Shown in pieces: positions 17,721 through 33,146 of a DNA stretch of 64,000 nt. Position 1 is the stretch's first letter, and each line of letters opens with the position of its first letter. The notes below the pieces were generated by a model. That model searched no databases. It was not told where the DNA came from and saw nothing but the letters and a program-made list of their open reading frames with translations. The stretch comes from Sphingopyxis panaciterrulae. GTDB lineage: Bacteria; Pseudomonadota; Alphaproteobacteria; Sphingomonadales; Sphingomonadaceae. The DNA lies in assembly GCF_014199295.1 (NCBI RefSeq), contig NZ_JACIJH010000016.1, positions 44,760 through 108,759 on the forward strand. Direction: 5' to 3'. The translations under genes and the position numbers were made by a program.

Positions 17721-17736
17721 TGGCACGCCCCCTGCA
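17721..17736 (+). promoter_or_regulatory. Sigma-54 (-24/-12) promoter
   Basis: TGGCACGCCCCCTGCA matches the TGGCACR-N4-TTGCW consensus in all fixed positions but one. The GG and GC dinucleotides are separated by exactly 10 bases, the hallmark of RpoN promoters. It lies 55 bp before the start of a 42-residue peptide gene and should drive it and the PspC-domain gene. Confidence 0.8.
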
Positions 17737-17790
17737 TAACAACAGGCATCCACCGGATGGTCCGGATGGGAGGAAGGAAGGACATTCATC

Positions 17791-17919
17791 ATGGCTCAGT
17801 TCAACACCGAATCGCTCAAGAGCTACGCCGTCGCCGCGCTGGCTTCGCTCTATTGCTCGCTCATGTTCCTCGCCGCCGTCGGCCCGACGGGTGCGGAACT
17901 CGGCCGTCTGGTCATCTGA
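17791..17919 (+). CDS. Small single-span membrane peptide
   Basis: A 42-residue protein beginning 'MAQFNTESLKSYAVAALASL' and ending 'GRLVI', with one hydrophobic segment (about residues 13-30) and a polar N-terminus. An excellent ribosome site (GGGAGGAAGGAAGGA) precedes ATG 17791. It sits directly behind the sigma-54 promoter and 61 bp before the PspC gene, so it is likely part of an envelope-stress response. It does not resemble PspB by sequence. Confidence 0.75.
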   Translation: MAQFNTESLKSYAVAALASLYCSLMFLAAVGPTGAELGRLVI

Positions 17920-17980
17920 CCGGCGGCCGGCTGCCCTACCTTGTGAAGCCGGCCTTCGGGCCGGGATGGAAAGGAAAAAG

Positions 17981-18160
17981 ATGAAACAGGGTTTTCGCAA
18001 GAATCGTCGCGATGGCATGGTCTTCGGCGTTTGCGCCGGCATGGCCGACCACTTCGGCTTCGACGTCTTGTGGACGCGCGTCGCCTTCGTGGCGCTGACT
18101 TTGCTCGGCTTCGGCCTGCCGCTGCTGCTCTATCTCACGGTTGCGATCCTCGCGCCCTAG
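17981..18160 (+). CDS. PspC domain protein
   Basis: A 59-residue protein consisting of a PspC domain: basic N-terminus 'KNRRDGMVFGVCAGMADHFG' then a hydrophobic helix 'RVAFVALTLLGFGLPLLLYL'. PspC proteins sit in the inner membrane and take part in phage-shock (envelope stress) responses. ATG 17981 follows AAAGGAAAAAG; an ATG at 17966 is less well placed. A GCCGG-CTTCGG-CCGGC-like hairpin at about 17949-17966 lies between it and the upstream peptide gene. Confidence 0.88.
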   Translation: MKQGFRKNRRDGMVFGVCAGMADHFGFDVLWTRVAFVALTLLGFGLPLLLYLTVAILAP

Positions 18161-18223
18161 CAGCACCGGGCCGGCAGCCTTCCAGGCGCAGTCGCACCGG
18201 CCCGCACATTTCCACAGACCAAG

Positions 18224-18251
18224 GGCCCGCCGGTCTCCGGCGGGCCTTTTT
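18224..18251 (+). terminator. Intrinsic terminator of the PspC operon
   Basis: Perfect 10-bp stem GGCCCGCCGG / CCGGCGGGCC with a three-base loop, followed by five T residues. Confidence 0.92.
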
Positions 18252-18288
18252 ACGTGCGGGGAGATCGAAAACCGGCGTATATTTCATC

Positions 18289-18377
18289 GTCACCCCGGAC
18301 CTGATCCGGGTCCCGCTGGATACCGAAACCGGCCGATGCCTCGAAAAACGGGCCCCCGGATCAGGTCCGGGATGACG
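18289..18377. repeat. Palindromic repeat, family B
   Basis: Left unit CACCCCGGACCTGATCCGGG and right inverted unit CCGGATCAGGTCCGGGATGA around about 45 variable bases. Copies at 43825-43899 and 47726-47796, and a single half unit at 27631-27659. Confidence 0.75.
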
Positions 18378-18416
18378 AAGGTCGGAAATCGACCGGAAGG
18401 CGACGTTTCCATCATC

Positions 18417-18518
18417 GTCACCCTGAACTTGTTTCAGGGTCCATGGCCTGCCGTTTCCTTCGGCGCAGCGCAGGGTGAGAGGTCCGGCCATGGATGCTGA
18501 AACAAGTTCAGCATGACG
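18417..18518. repeat. Palindromic repeat, family A
   Basis: Second family A copy in the window: CACCCTGAACTTGTTTCAGG at the left, GCTGAAACAAGTTCAGCATG at the right. With the adjoining family B copy it fills the 466-bp gap between the PspC gene and rpoC. Confidence 0.75.
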
Positions 18519-18551
18519 AGGCCGCGAGGCAGTTTCCCACCCCAAAACCGT

Positions 18552-18589
18552 CAAAAGAAAAAGCCCCGCCGGATCGCTCCGGCGGGGCT
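18552..18589 (-). terminator. Intrinsic terminator of rpoBC
   Basis: On the minus strand a perfect 12-bp stem AGCCCCGCCGGA / TCCGGCGGGGCT with a four-base loop is followed by TTTTCTTTTGA. It lies 38 bp after the rpoC stop codon. Confidence 0.92.
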
Positions 18590-18626
18590 CTGTCTTTCCC
18601 GTCGACCCATCAGGTCGGCGCGAGGC

Positions 18627-22910
<4,284 letters not shown>

Positions 22911-22962
22911 ATTCTAGCTCCATCTTCCCCTCTCGCCGCGGGGCGAGAAGGGTGAGGAAAAA

Positions 22963-27141
<4,179 letters not shown>

Positions 27142-27321
27142 ATGTGATTGTCTCGCCTGCAATAAAATCAACGTCGCGAGCGCGATAGAGACGCAAAAAG
27201 GCCGCGAGCAACCGTTGCCGGCTTACCGCAGCTTCATCACGCATCCCGAAATCCCCGCCATCCTATTCCTGGAACCCGCTGCGCAAGGTCGGGCCCGTCC
27301 CGGACGGAAGGGTGTGATGGA

Positions 27322-27350
27322 GATATAGGGTCCGGGCCGCGCGGTGTCAA
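27322..27350 (-). promoter_or_regulatory. Strong sigma-70 type promoter of rpoBC
   Basis: Reading the minus strand, TTGACA (27350-27345) and TATATC (27327-27322) are separated by 17 bases. The predicted transcript starts near 27315 and has a leader of about 175 bases before rpoB. No other promoter is needed for rpoBC, consistent with separation from rplJL. Confidence 0.85.
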
Positions 27351-27364
27351 CGCGGAGCGGGCCT

Positions 27365-27583
27365 GGGGTAGTGGGTCAGTTTGAATTTCCACCCATATGT
27401 GGTTCGCGCAACTCTCTTTTCCCGTCACCCTGAACTTGTTTCAGGGTCCATGGCCCGAGCTTTCGACGAGCGCAGCACCGGACGAGAAAGCAGGTCATGG
27501 ATGCTGAAACAAGTTCAGCATGACGAAGGAAGAATGAGATTGGCTATTTATCCAAGCGGAAATTCAAACTGACCCACTACCCC
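27365..27583. mobile_element. MITE-like element with 26-bp perfect terminal inverted repeats
   Basis: 219 bp bounded by a perfect 26-bp inverted repeat (27365-27390 and 27558-27583; outer bases GGGGTAGTGGGTCAGTTTGA). The interior is mostly a family A palindromic repeat (27424-27525). No reading frame is present. It lies 14 bp upstream of the rpoB -35 box. No clear target duplication is seen. Confidence 0.75.
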
Positions 27584-27630
27584 GGCCCGGTCGCGGCGCC
27601 GTCCGGCATTGGAAAGGCCCATCCCTTCCT

Positions 27631-27659
27631 CGTCAACCCGGACCTGATCCGGGGTGACG
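27631..27659. repeat. Half unit of palindromic repeat family B
   Basis: A single hairpin CGTCAACCCGGACCTGATCC plus GGGGTGACG, one arm pair of the family B repeat. Confidence 0.55.
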
Positions 27660-27675
27660 AGGAGGACAGGAAGAA

Positions 27676-27738
27676 TTTATCGTTAAACGATAAGTTCGTT
27701 GACACAGCCAGCATCGCGCTACATATCGTTTTTCGATA
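27676..27738 (+). promoter_or_regulatory. Promoter with twin palindromic operators for the DUF2975/HTH pair
   Basis: TTATCGTTAAACGATAA (27676-27692) is a perfect palindrome around one base; TATCG-TTTTT-CGATA (27723-27737) repeats the half sites. Between them TTGACA (27698-27703) can pair with a -10 at about 27719-27726 (TACATATC). One site thus lies just upstream of -35 and the other at or just after -10. This arrangement suits repression by the HTH protein encoded in the same operon. Confidence 0.65.
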
Positions 27739-27759
27739 AATCAAACAGGAGAGATTCCG

Positions 27760-28275
27760 ATGGATAACTCGCAGGGCAAACCGCTGTGGCTCATCACCCG
27801 GGCCGCACTCTGGCTGATGACCGGGCTTGTCGCGATCGCAACCGCCATATTGCTGTGGATCATCGTCCGGCTGTCTCTCGGCGACGGGTTCGGTCCCGAC
27901 ATGGATGCGACCGCCGCTCCGGGGCTGCTGCCGCGCCTCTATCTGCTCGGCGCGATGGGGCTCGCCGCCTTGCTCATGGTCGGCCTGATCCTGCGCAAGC
28001 TGCTCGCCATGCTGACGAGCCTGACCGCCGGACACGCTTTCCACGCCGCCAACGCCGCCCACCTCCGCGCCGTCGGCTGGCTGATGATCGGCATCCAGGT
28101 TCTCGGCACGGCGATCGGCTTCGTCGGCGACGGGTTGGGGCCGCTGGTCGGCCAGAGCAATCTGGGCTTCGGTTTCTCGCTTTACGGGATCGTCGTCGTG
28201 CTGCTCGTTTTCGTGCTGGCTGACGTCTTCGATCGCGGCGCCGCGATGCGCGACGATCTGGAGGGCACGGTCTGA
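27760..28275 (+). CDS. DUF2975 family membrane protein
   Basis: A 171-residue protein with four hydrophobic helices (about residues 14-36, 57-80, 104-126, 134-156), matching the layout of DUF2975, a membrane protein family nearly always encoded beside a small XRE-type regulator. The function is unknown. The stop codon overlaps the next start as TGATG. AGGAGAGATTCCG precedes the ATG. Regulation is probably through the twin palindromes upstream. Confidence 0.85.
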   Translation: MDNSQGKPLWLITRAALWLMTGLVAIATAILLWIIVRLSLGDGFGPDMDATAAPGLLPRLYLLGAMGLAALLMVGLILRKLLAMLTSLTAGHAFHAANAAHLRAVGWLMIGIQVLGTAIGFVGDGLGPLVGQSNLGFGFSLYGIVVVLLVFVLADVFDRGAAMRDDLEGTV

Positions 28276-28520
28276 TGCCGGTCGTTGTCCGGCTCGACAG
28301 CTTGCTGCGCGACCGCGGCATGACGCTCACCGAACTGGCGGACGCGATCGGCATCACCCTTGCCAATCTCTCGATCCTGAAGACCGGCAAGGCCAAGGCG
28401 ATCCGTTTCTCGACCCTCGACGCGCTCTGCCGCGCGCTCGCCTGCCAACCCGGCGACCTGATTATCTTTGAGGCGGAAGGATCGAACGATGAAACCGCAC
28501 GGCGGCGTCTCGCCTCCTGA
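28275..28520 (+). CDS. XRE/Cro-type HTH regulator (YozG-like)
   Basis: An 81-residue DNA-binding protein, one HTH_26-type domain: 'VVRLDSLLRDRGMTLTELAD', 'AIGITLANLSILKTGKAKAI' with the recognition helix at about residues 27-40, and 'RFSTLDALCRALACQPGDLI'. It is translationally coupled to the DUF2975 gene and probably represses its own operon. Partner and signal are unknown; the membrane protein may sequester it. Confidence 0.9.
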   Translation: MPVVVRLDSLLRDRGMTLTELADAIGITLANLSILKTGKAKAIRFSTLDALCRALACQPGDLIIFEAEGSNDETARRRLAS

Positions 28521-28541
28521 CGCGAGCCGTCCGTGGACGCC

Positions 28542-29084
28542 TCAGCCGCAATCGCTCCCGACCGCGCAGCGTTCGCCGCCGCTTTCAGTCACGGCCGTCA
28601 CGCCCTCCCCTTCCCCCTCGTCCAGCAACTGTTGGATCGCGGCGCCGACCGCCAGGTCGGGGACATGGCCGAAGCGGTGGAGGCGGAGGCGGCCCCGGCG
28701 GTCGATCAGCAGCAGGCTGGGCGTGCCGCGCAGGCCATAGCGCGCCATGGTGACCGGAATGCCCGCGGGGTCGTCATGGCGGTCGACCGCGACCGGACAG
28801 GCGATGCGATATTCGTGGAGGAAGGCTTCGAGCGATACCGGCGTCATCGCGGCATGATGTTCGAACACGCTGTGCAGGGCGATCGCCGTCACCGCGTCGG
28901 CGGGGAACAGTTCGTGAATCCGCCGGAGTTGCGGCAGGCTCTCGGAGACGCAGCCGGGGCACAGCATCTGAAAGGCGCCGATGACCACCACCCGTCCGCG
29001 CAGGCCGGCAAGGGTCAGCGGCGCGCTGTTGAACCAGCGCACAACGTCGAGTTCGGGTGCCGTCATTGCCGCCGCCATCGTCAT
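28542..29084 (-). CDS. Thioredoxin-like (TlpA/AhpC-type) redoxin
   Basis: A 180-residue cytoplasmic redoxin without signal peptide. 'VVVIGAFQMLCPGCVSESLP' has the redox pair Cys42-x-x-Cys45 after the first strand, and 'YGLRGTPSLLLIDRRGRLRLHRFGH' has the cis-proline motif. The start at 29084 follows AGGAGGAG with good spacing. It could reduce a peroxide or a protein disulphide; no partner is adjacent. C-terminal tail 'GGERCAVGSDCG' adds two cysteines. Confidence 0.82.
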   Translation of the reverse strand: MTMAAAMTAPELDVVRWFNSAPLTLAGLRGRVVVIGAFQMLCPGCVSESLPQLRRIHELFPADAVTAIALHSVFEHHAAMTPVSLEAFLHEYRIACPVAVDRHDDPAGIPVTMARYGLRGTPSLLLIDRRGRLRLHRFGHVPDLAVGAAIQQLLDEGEGEGVTAVTESGGERCAVGSDCG

Positions 29085-29312
29085 CCGCCGCTCCTCCTGT
29101 CGTCTCGCGCTCGCCGCGATACTAGCGCAGGACCCTTGGCGAATGAAGCGCCGTCCCGAGCGCGCGGCTTCAAGCCGTGAAGCAGGATTTGCGCCACTTC
29201 GACACAGTTCGTCCCGCAACAGCCACGGTTCGGCAGCATTTGCGTGGTCATCCCCCGCCCACATGCGTTGAGACCCGAACCGCAATACCAATTCTCAAGG
29301 AGAGATGATGCG

Positions 29313-30167
29313 ATGCGAAAGATCGCTGCCTTTGTGACTTCCCTTTCCCTCGGCATGGCCCTTGCGGCCGGTGCGCCCGCGATGGCGCAGGATGCAGCGG
29401 CCGCTGCCCCCGCGGACGGCCCCAATTTCGCTCCCGGTACGGTCGTCTATGATTCGGCCGGTGCAGAAATCGGCCCGATCTCCAGCGACGCCGGCGACAA
29501 TGTCGTCGTGACGTTGAACGGCAATCCGGTCACCCTGCCCAAGAACGCCTTCACCAAAACCGACAAGGGTCCGGCGATCACCATTACCCTTGCCCAGTTG
29601 ACGGCCGCCGTCGGCCAGGCCGCAGCCGCCAATGAGCAGGCGCTTGCCGCCGCGCTGGTCCCCGGCGCGGACATCCACGGCGCCAACGGCACCGCGGTTC
29701 TGGGCAAGGTCAAGCTGGTTCAGGGCGACAATGTCGTCGTCACCACCCCGACCGGCGACGTCAAGCTGGCGAAGAGCGCCTTCTTCGTCTCGCAGGCCGG
29801 CCTCGCGACCAACTTCACTGCCGAGCAGTTCGCGAGCGCGATGCAGCAGGCGAACACCGCCGCTGCGGCCGACGATGCCGCGGTCGCCGCGGCGCTCCAG
29901 CCCGGCGCCGACGTTCACAGCCTGAACGGCACCGCCGTGCTCGGCAAGGTCAAGTCGTTCGACGACCAGAATGTCGTCGTGACCGCCGCCACCGGCGACG
30001 TCTCGCTGCCGCGCAGCGCCTTTCTGATGTCGTCGGCGGGCCTGTCGGCCGGCTATACGGTCGAGCAGTTCGCGAGTGCGATCGGCCAGGGCGCGAGCGA
30101 ATCCGCCGCGGCGCCCGACGCGACCGCCGAGGTCGAGCCCGCGACGCCGGAAAAATCGGCCAACTAA
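29313..30167 (+). CDS. Secreted protein with three internal repeats
   Basis: A 284-residue exported protein: signal peptide (1-26, ending 'AMAQ') and three homologous units of about 65-80 residues, beginning near 38 ('APGTVVYDSAGAEIG'), 113 ('VPGADIHGANGTAVLG') and 195 ('QPGADVHSLNGTAVLG'). Each unit has a G-x-V/A-D-x-x-G-x-x-I/L-G strand pair, 'NVVVT', and a 'LP/LAKSAF' motif, resembling PRC-barrel-like beta units. The second and third are much more alike than the first, suggesting a recent duplication. The function is not known. AAGGAGA lies 9 bases before ATG 29313. Confidence 0.75.
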   Translation: MRKIAAFVTSLSLGMALAAGAPAMAQDAAAAAPADGPNFAPGTVVYDSAGAEIGPISSDAGDNVVVTLNGNPVTLPKNAFTKTDKGPAITITLAQLTAAVGQAAAANEQALAAALVPGADIHGANGTAVLGKVKLVQGDNVVVTTPTGDVKLAKSAFFVSQAGLATNFTAEQFASAMQQANTAAAADDAAVAAALQPGADVHSLNGTAVLGKVKSFDDQNVVVTAATGDVSLPRSAFLMSSAGLSAGYTVEQFASAIGQGASESAAAPDATAEVEPATPEKSAN

Positions 30168-30187
30168 GCCTTCGGCTTTCGAACGAA

Positions 30188-30219
30188 GGGCGCGGGAGCT
30201 ACCCTCCCGCGCCCTTTTT
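30188..30219 (+). terminator. Intrinsic terminator
   Basis: Perfect 11-bp stem GGGCGCGGGAG / CTCCCGCGCCC with a five-base loop and five T residues, after the three-repeat secreted protein gene. Confidence 0.92.
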
Positions 30220-30228
30220 CGTGCGCCT

Positions 30229-30840
30229 TCAATCCACCCCGCCAAAGGTCAGGCCGACGACGCGCTCGACCATCGCCTCGCTCCATGTGACGCGACGGTC
30301 GAGGATCAGCATCGCCAGGCCGTGGACCAGCGCCCAGGCGTGCAGGGCGGCCGCGTCGGCGGATTCGGCGTCGGGAAACACCTCGCCGACCCCCGCGCGC
30401 AACAGGTTATAGGCAACTTCCCCGCCGTCGCCGGCCTCTTCGGTCTTGCGGTCGGGCATCTGGCGCGTGAAGCTCAGGCGGAACAGCGCCGGCTCGTCGT
30501 GCGCGAAGCGGACATAGGCGATGCCGGTCGCCTTGAAGCCCGCGCGCCCGCCGCCCGCCTTCAGCCACGCCTGGGCCTGCAGCGCGCCGAGGCGCCGCAA
30601 CCCCTCCTCCGCCAGCGCGTCGAGCAGCGCCTCCTTGTCCGGAAAATGGCGGTAAAGCGCGGTCGCGCTGACCCCGACGTCGCGCGCCAGCGCCCGCAGC
30701 CCCAGCTCGCCGCCTGCGTCCTCGGCGAGCCGCTTCAGCCCGGCCGCGATGACCGCCGCGCGCAGGTCGCCATGATGATAGGCGCGCTCCGCCTTCGCGG
30801 GCGCCTTTTTTATGTTGACACTGTTATCTTTGTCCGCCAT
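30229..30840 (-). CDS. TetR family regulator with WHG domain
   Basis: A 203-residue TetR-type repressor. The N-terminal HTH is 'GLRALARDVGVSATALYRHFPDKEALLDALAEEGL' in parts (about residues 45-80), after a 'AYHHGDLRAAVIAAGL' helix. The C-terminal ligand domain has the TetR_C_13/WHG pattern 'AWALVHGLAMLILD' (about 168-181). It is divergent from the carotenoid oxygenase gene (82 bp between starts), which it probably controls together with itself. Confidence 0.9.
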   Translation of the reverse strand: MADKDNSVNIKKAPAKAERAYHHGDLRAAVIAAGLKRLAEDAGGELGLRALARDVGVSATALYRHFPDKEALLDALAEEGLRRLGALQAQAWLKAGGGRAGFKATGIAYVRFAHDEPALFRLSFTRQMPDRKTEEAGDGGEVAYNLLRAGVGEVFPDAESADAAALHAWALVHGLAMLILDRRVTWSEAMVERVVGLTFGGVD

Positions 30841-30859
30841 ATGTTTCCATCGTAAACAT
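30841..30859. promoter_or_regulatory. Candidate TetR operator
   Basis: ATGTTTCCATCGTAAACAT is an inverted repeat (6 bp each side of 7 bases) immediately before the TetR start and 63 bp before the oxygenase start, within the divergent promoter region. Size and place suit a TetR-type operator. Confidence 0.5.
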
Positions 30860-30922
30860 CACAAGGTGCCAAGGCAACGCTGCGCGGCACTTTCGCCAAC
30901 TTCCGCTTACAGGAGAAGCGCC

Positions 30923-32365
30923 ATGGCCAGCAACGTCGAAACCCTGATCCGCGGCGCGGTCGCCAAGGGCATCGGCAAGGTCGCCGATTTCAACCGCCGC
31001 CGCCTCCCCCGCCCCACCGACGCGCACCCCTATCTCACCGGCATCCACAAGCCGATGGAGGAGGAACTGACGCTGGAGGCGCTGGCGGTCGACGGCGAAA
31101 TCCCCGCGGCGCTTTCCGGCCGCTATCTGCGCAACGGCCCCAATCCGGCTCTCCCCCCCGATCCCGCGAGCTATCACTGGTTCACGGGCGCCGGCATGGT
31201 CCACGGCATCCGCATCGAAGGCGGCCGCGCGCATTGGTATCGCAACCGCTGGGTCCGCGGCGCCGAGGCCTGTGCGAAGCTCGGCGAGCCGGTCCCGCCC
31301 GGCCCGCGGGCGGCCGAAGGCTTCGACGCGCCGAACACCAATGTCGTCGGCCTCGCCGGGCGCACCTTCGCGATCGTCGAGGCGGGCGGCAAGCCCGCCG
31401 AACTGTCCGACACGCTGGGCACGATCGCGCACAATCCCTTCGACGGCACGCTCGCCGGCCCCTATACCGCGCATCCGCACCACGATCCCTTCGCGAACGA
31501 AACGCACGCGATCACCTATCAGGGCGATCGGCCGAACATGGTGTGGCACGTCGTCCTCGACGCCGACGCGCATGTGATCCGCGAGGAGGCGGTCGCGGTC
31601 GCCGACGGTCCCTCGATCCACGACTGCGCGATCACGCGGAATTACGCTCTCGTCTTCGACCTGCCCGTGACCTTCTCAATGAAATCGCTGCTTGCGGGCT
31701 ATCGCTTTCCCTATGCGTGGAACGAGGCGCATCCGGCGCGGGTCGGCCTCCTCCCGCGAGCTGGCGCGGGCAGCGAGATTCTCTGGGTGCCGGTCGATCC
31801 CTGCTATGTCTTCCATCCCGCCAATGCGTTCGAGACGGCGGACGGCAAGGTCATCGTCGACGTCGTCGCGCACGACACGATGTTCGCGGAATCGAAGCGT
31901 GGCCCCGACAGCCCGCGCTCGCGCATGGAGCGCTGGACGATCGACCCGACCGCGGACACGACGACCCGCACCGTCATCCACGATCATAATCAGGAATTCC
32001 CGCGCTACGACGAGCGGCGGACGACGCGGTCCTATCGCTATATCTACAGCGTCGCACTACCCGACGGAGCGGGCGAACTGGCGATCGCCGATACCCGCCT
32101 GTTTCGTCACGATCTCGAAAACGGAACCACCGAGACACGCGATTTCGGCCCCGGCCGCCACCCCGGCGAGTTCGTCTTCGTGCCGCGCAGCCCCGAAGGG
32201 GCCGAGGGCGACGGCTGGCTGGTCGGCCTCGTCGTGAACATGAATGACGAGACGACCGATCTCGTCATCTTGAACGCCGACGATTTTATGGGACCGCCGC
32301 AAGCTGTCGTGCATCTGCCGCACCGGGTGCCGCCGGGGTTCCACGGCAATTGGGTCGCGGACTGA
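30923..32365 (+). CDS. Carotenoid cleavage oxygenase family protein
   Basis: A 480-residue RPE65/CCD superfamily enzyme: a seven-bladed propeller with Fe(II) held by four histidines. Candidate ligands lie in 'YTAHPHHDP', 'PSIHDCAIT', 'CYVFHPANAFE' and the C-terminal 'PPGFHGNWV'. 'LSGRYLRNGPNPALPPDP' and 'YHWFTGAGMVHGIRI' are typical N-terminal motifs. It cleaves a C=C bond of an apocarotenoid or of a lignin-type stilbene; the choice cannot be made from sequence alone. AGGAG at 30911 supports ATG 30923. Its last 80 bases overlap the convergent nucleotidyltransferase gene. Confidence 0.92.
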   Translation: MASNVETLIRGAVAKGIGKVADFNRRRLPRPTDAHPYLTGIHKPMEEELTLEALAVDGEIPAALSGRYLRNGPNPALPPDPASYHWFTGAGMVHGIRIEGGRAHWYRNRWVRGAEACAKLGEPVPPGPRAAEGFDAPNTNVVGLAGRTFAIVEAGGKPAELSDTLGTIAHNPFDGTLAGPYTAHPHHDPFANETHAITYQGDRPNMVWHVVLDADAHVIREEAVAVADGPSIHDCAITRNYALVFDLPVTFSMKSLLAGYRFPYAWNEAHPARVGLLPRAGAGSEILWVPVDPCYVFHPANAFETADGKVIVDVVAHDTMFAESKRGPDSPRSRMERWTIDPTADTTTRTVIHDHNQEFPRYDERRTTRSYRYIYSVALPDGAGELAIADTRLFRHDLENGTTETRDFGPGRHPGEFVFVPRSPEGAEGDGWLVGLVVNMNDETTDLVILNADDFMGPPQAVVHLPHRVPPGFHGNWVAD

Positions 32366-33146
32366 CGGCATCGCGGCGCGCCATCAGCACCTCGGTGACG
32401 CGCAGCGACCGGTCGTTGTCGACGTCGATCGCCGTGCGGCCATCGCTGACCAGCAAGGGCGCCACATCGACCTTCAATTGGCGCGAGACGCGGCGGAAGA
32501 TATGGTGGATCGGGCCGAGACCGAAGCGGAAACGCAGTAGGTTGACGAGCCCGAAGGCCTGCATCACCCGAATCGGCTTCTTGACGAACTGGCCGCCGCC
32601 GCGGAACGCTTCGGCCGCTCTCAGTGCGCCGCGATGCCCGATCCAATAAGCGTTGCAGTTCGACACCGCGACATCGGAAAATTCGTAGAAGCGGCGCTGC
32701 CCCTCGGGGTGAACCGCCAGCACGTCCTCGCGCCGTGCCAGCGCGACCCCCGCCTCCGCGCCCAGCCGCGTGGCCTCTCGGTCGATCTCGGCGATGGTTT
32801 CTGGGGTGAGCAGACAATTGTCGGCGGTGGTGATGAGCAGCGGGAAGATGGCGATGTCGGCGACCGCGAGCACCGAATCCGCCAGATTGTCGGCCGCGGG
32901 AACGATGGTCAGACGGTCGCCGAGTGCGGCCACGGCGGGATCGTCGATATCGCCCGCCAGTGCCTCATGGTGCGTCGATACGAAGATCCGCCCCGCACCG
33001 CTCGCCGCTGCGCTCGCGAGGACGTGCGCGATCATCGGTCGGCCCGCTACGGGCACCAGACATTTGTCGGAAACGCCGTGCGCCGCCGCGAGCGCATCGA
33101 CCGTGCCGGGGCGGCGGCCGGCGAGGATCAGGATCGAACCCGTCAT
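32286..33146 (-). CDS. MobA/IspD-like nucleotidyltransferase family protein
   Basis: A 286-residue NTP-transferase with the sugar-nucleotidyltransferase fold. 'ILILAGRRPGTVDALAAAHG' is the nucleotide-binding loop, 'DKCLVPVAGRPMIAHVLASA' the K-x-L-x-P-V-x-G-x-P-M motif, and 'FPLLITTADNCLLTPE' the metal-binding D. Members charge an alcohol or phosphate with NMP. Specificity is unknown. The start overlaps the stop of the upstream ATP-grasp gene as ATGA, so both act together. The tail of about 27 residues is read antisense to the carotenoid oxygenase gene, which is unusual. Confidence 0.82.
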   Translation of the reverse strand: MTGSILILAGRRPGTVDALAAAHGVSDKCLVPVAGRPMIAHVLASAAASGAGRIFVSTHHEALAGDIDDPAVAALGDRLTIVPAADNLADSVLAVADIAIFPLLITTADNCLLTPETIAEIDREATRLGAEAGVALARREDVLAVHPEGQRRFYEFSDVAVSNCNAYWIGHRGALRAAEAFRGGGQFVKKPIRVMQAFGLVNLLRFRFGLGPIHHIFRRVSRQLKVDVAPLLVSDGRTAIDVDNDRSLRVTEVLMARRDAVSPRPNCRGTPAAPGAADARQLAAVP

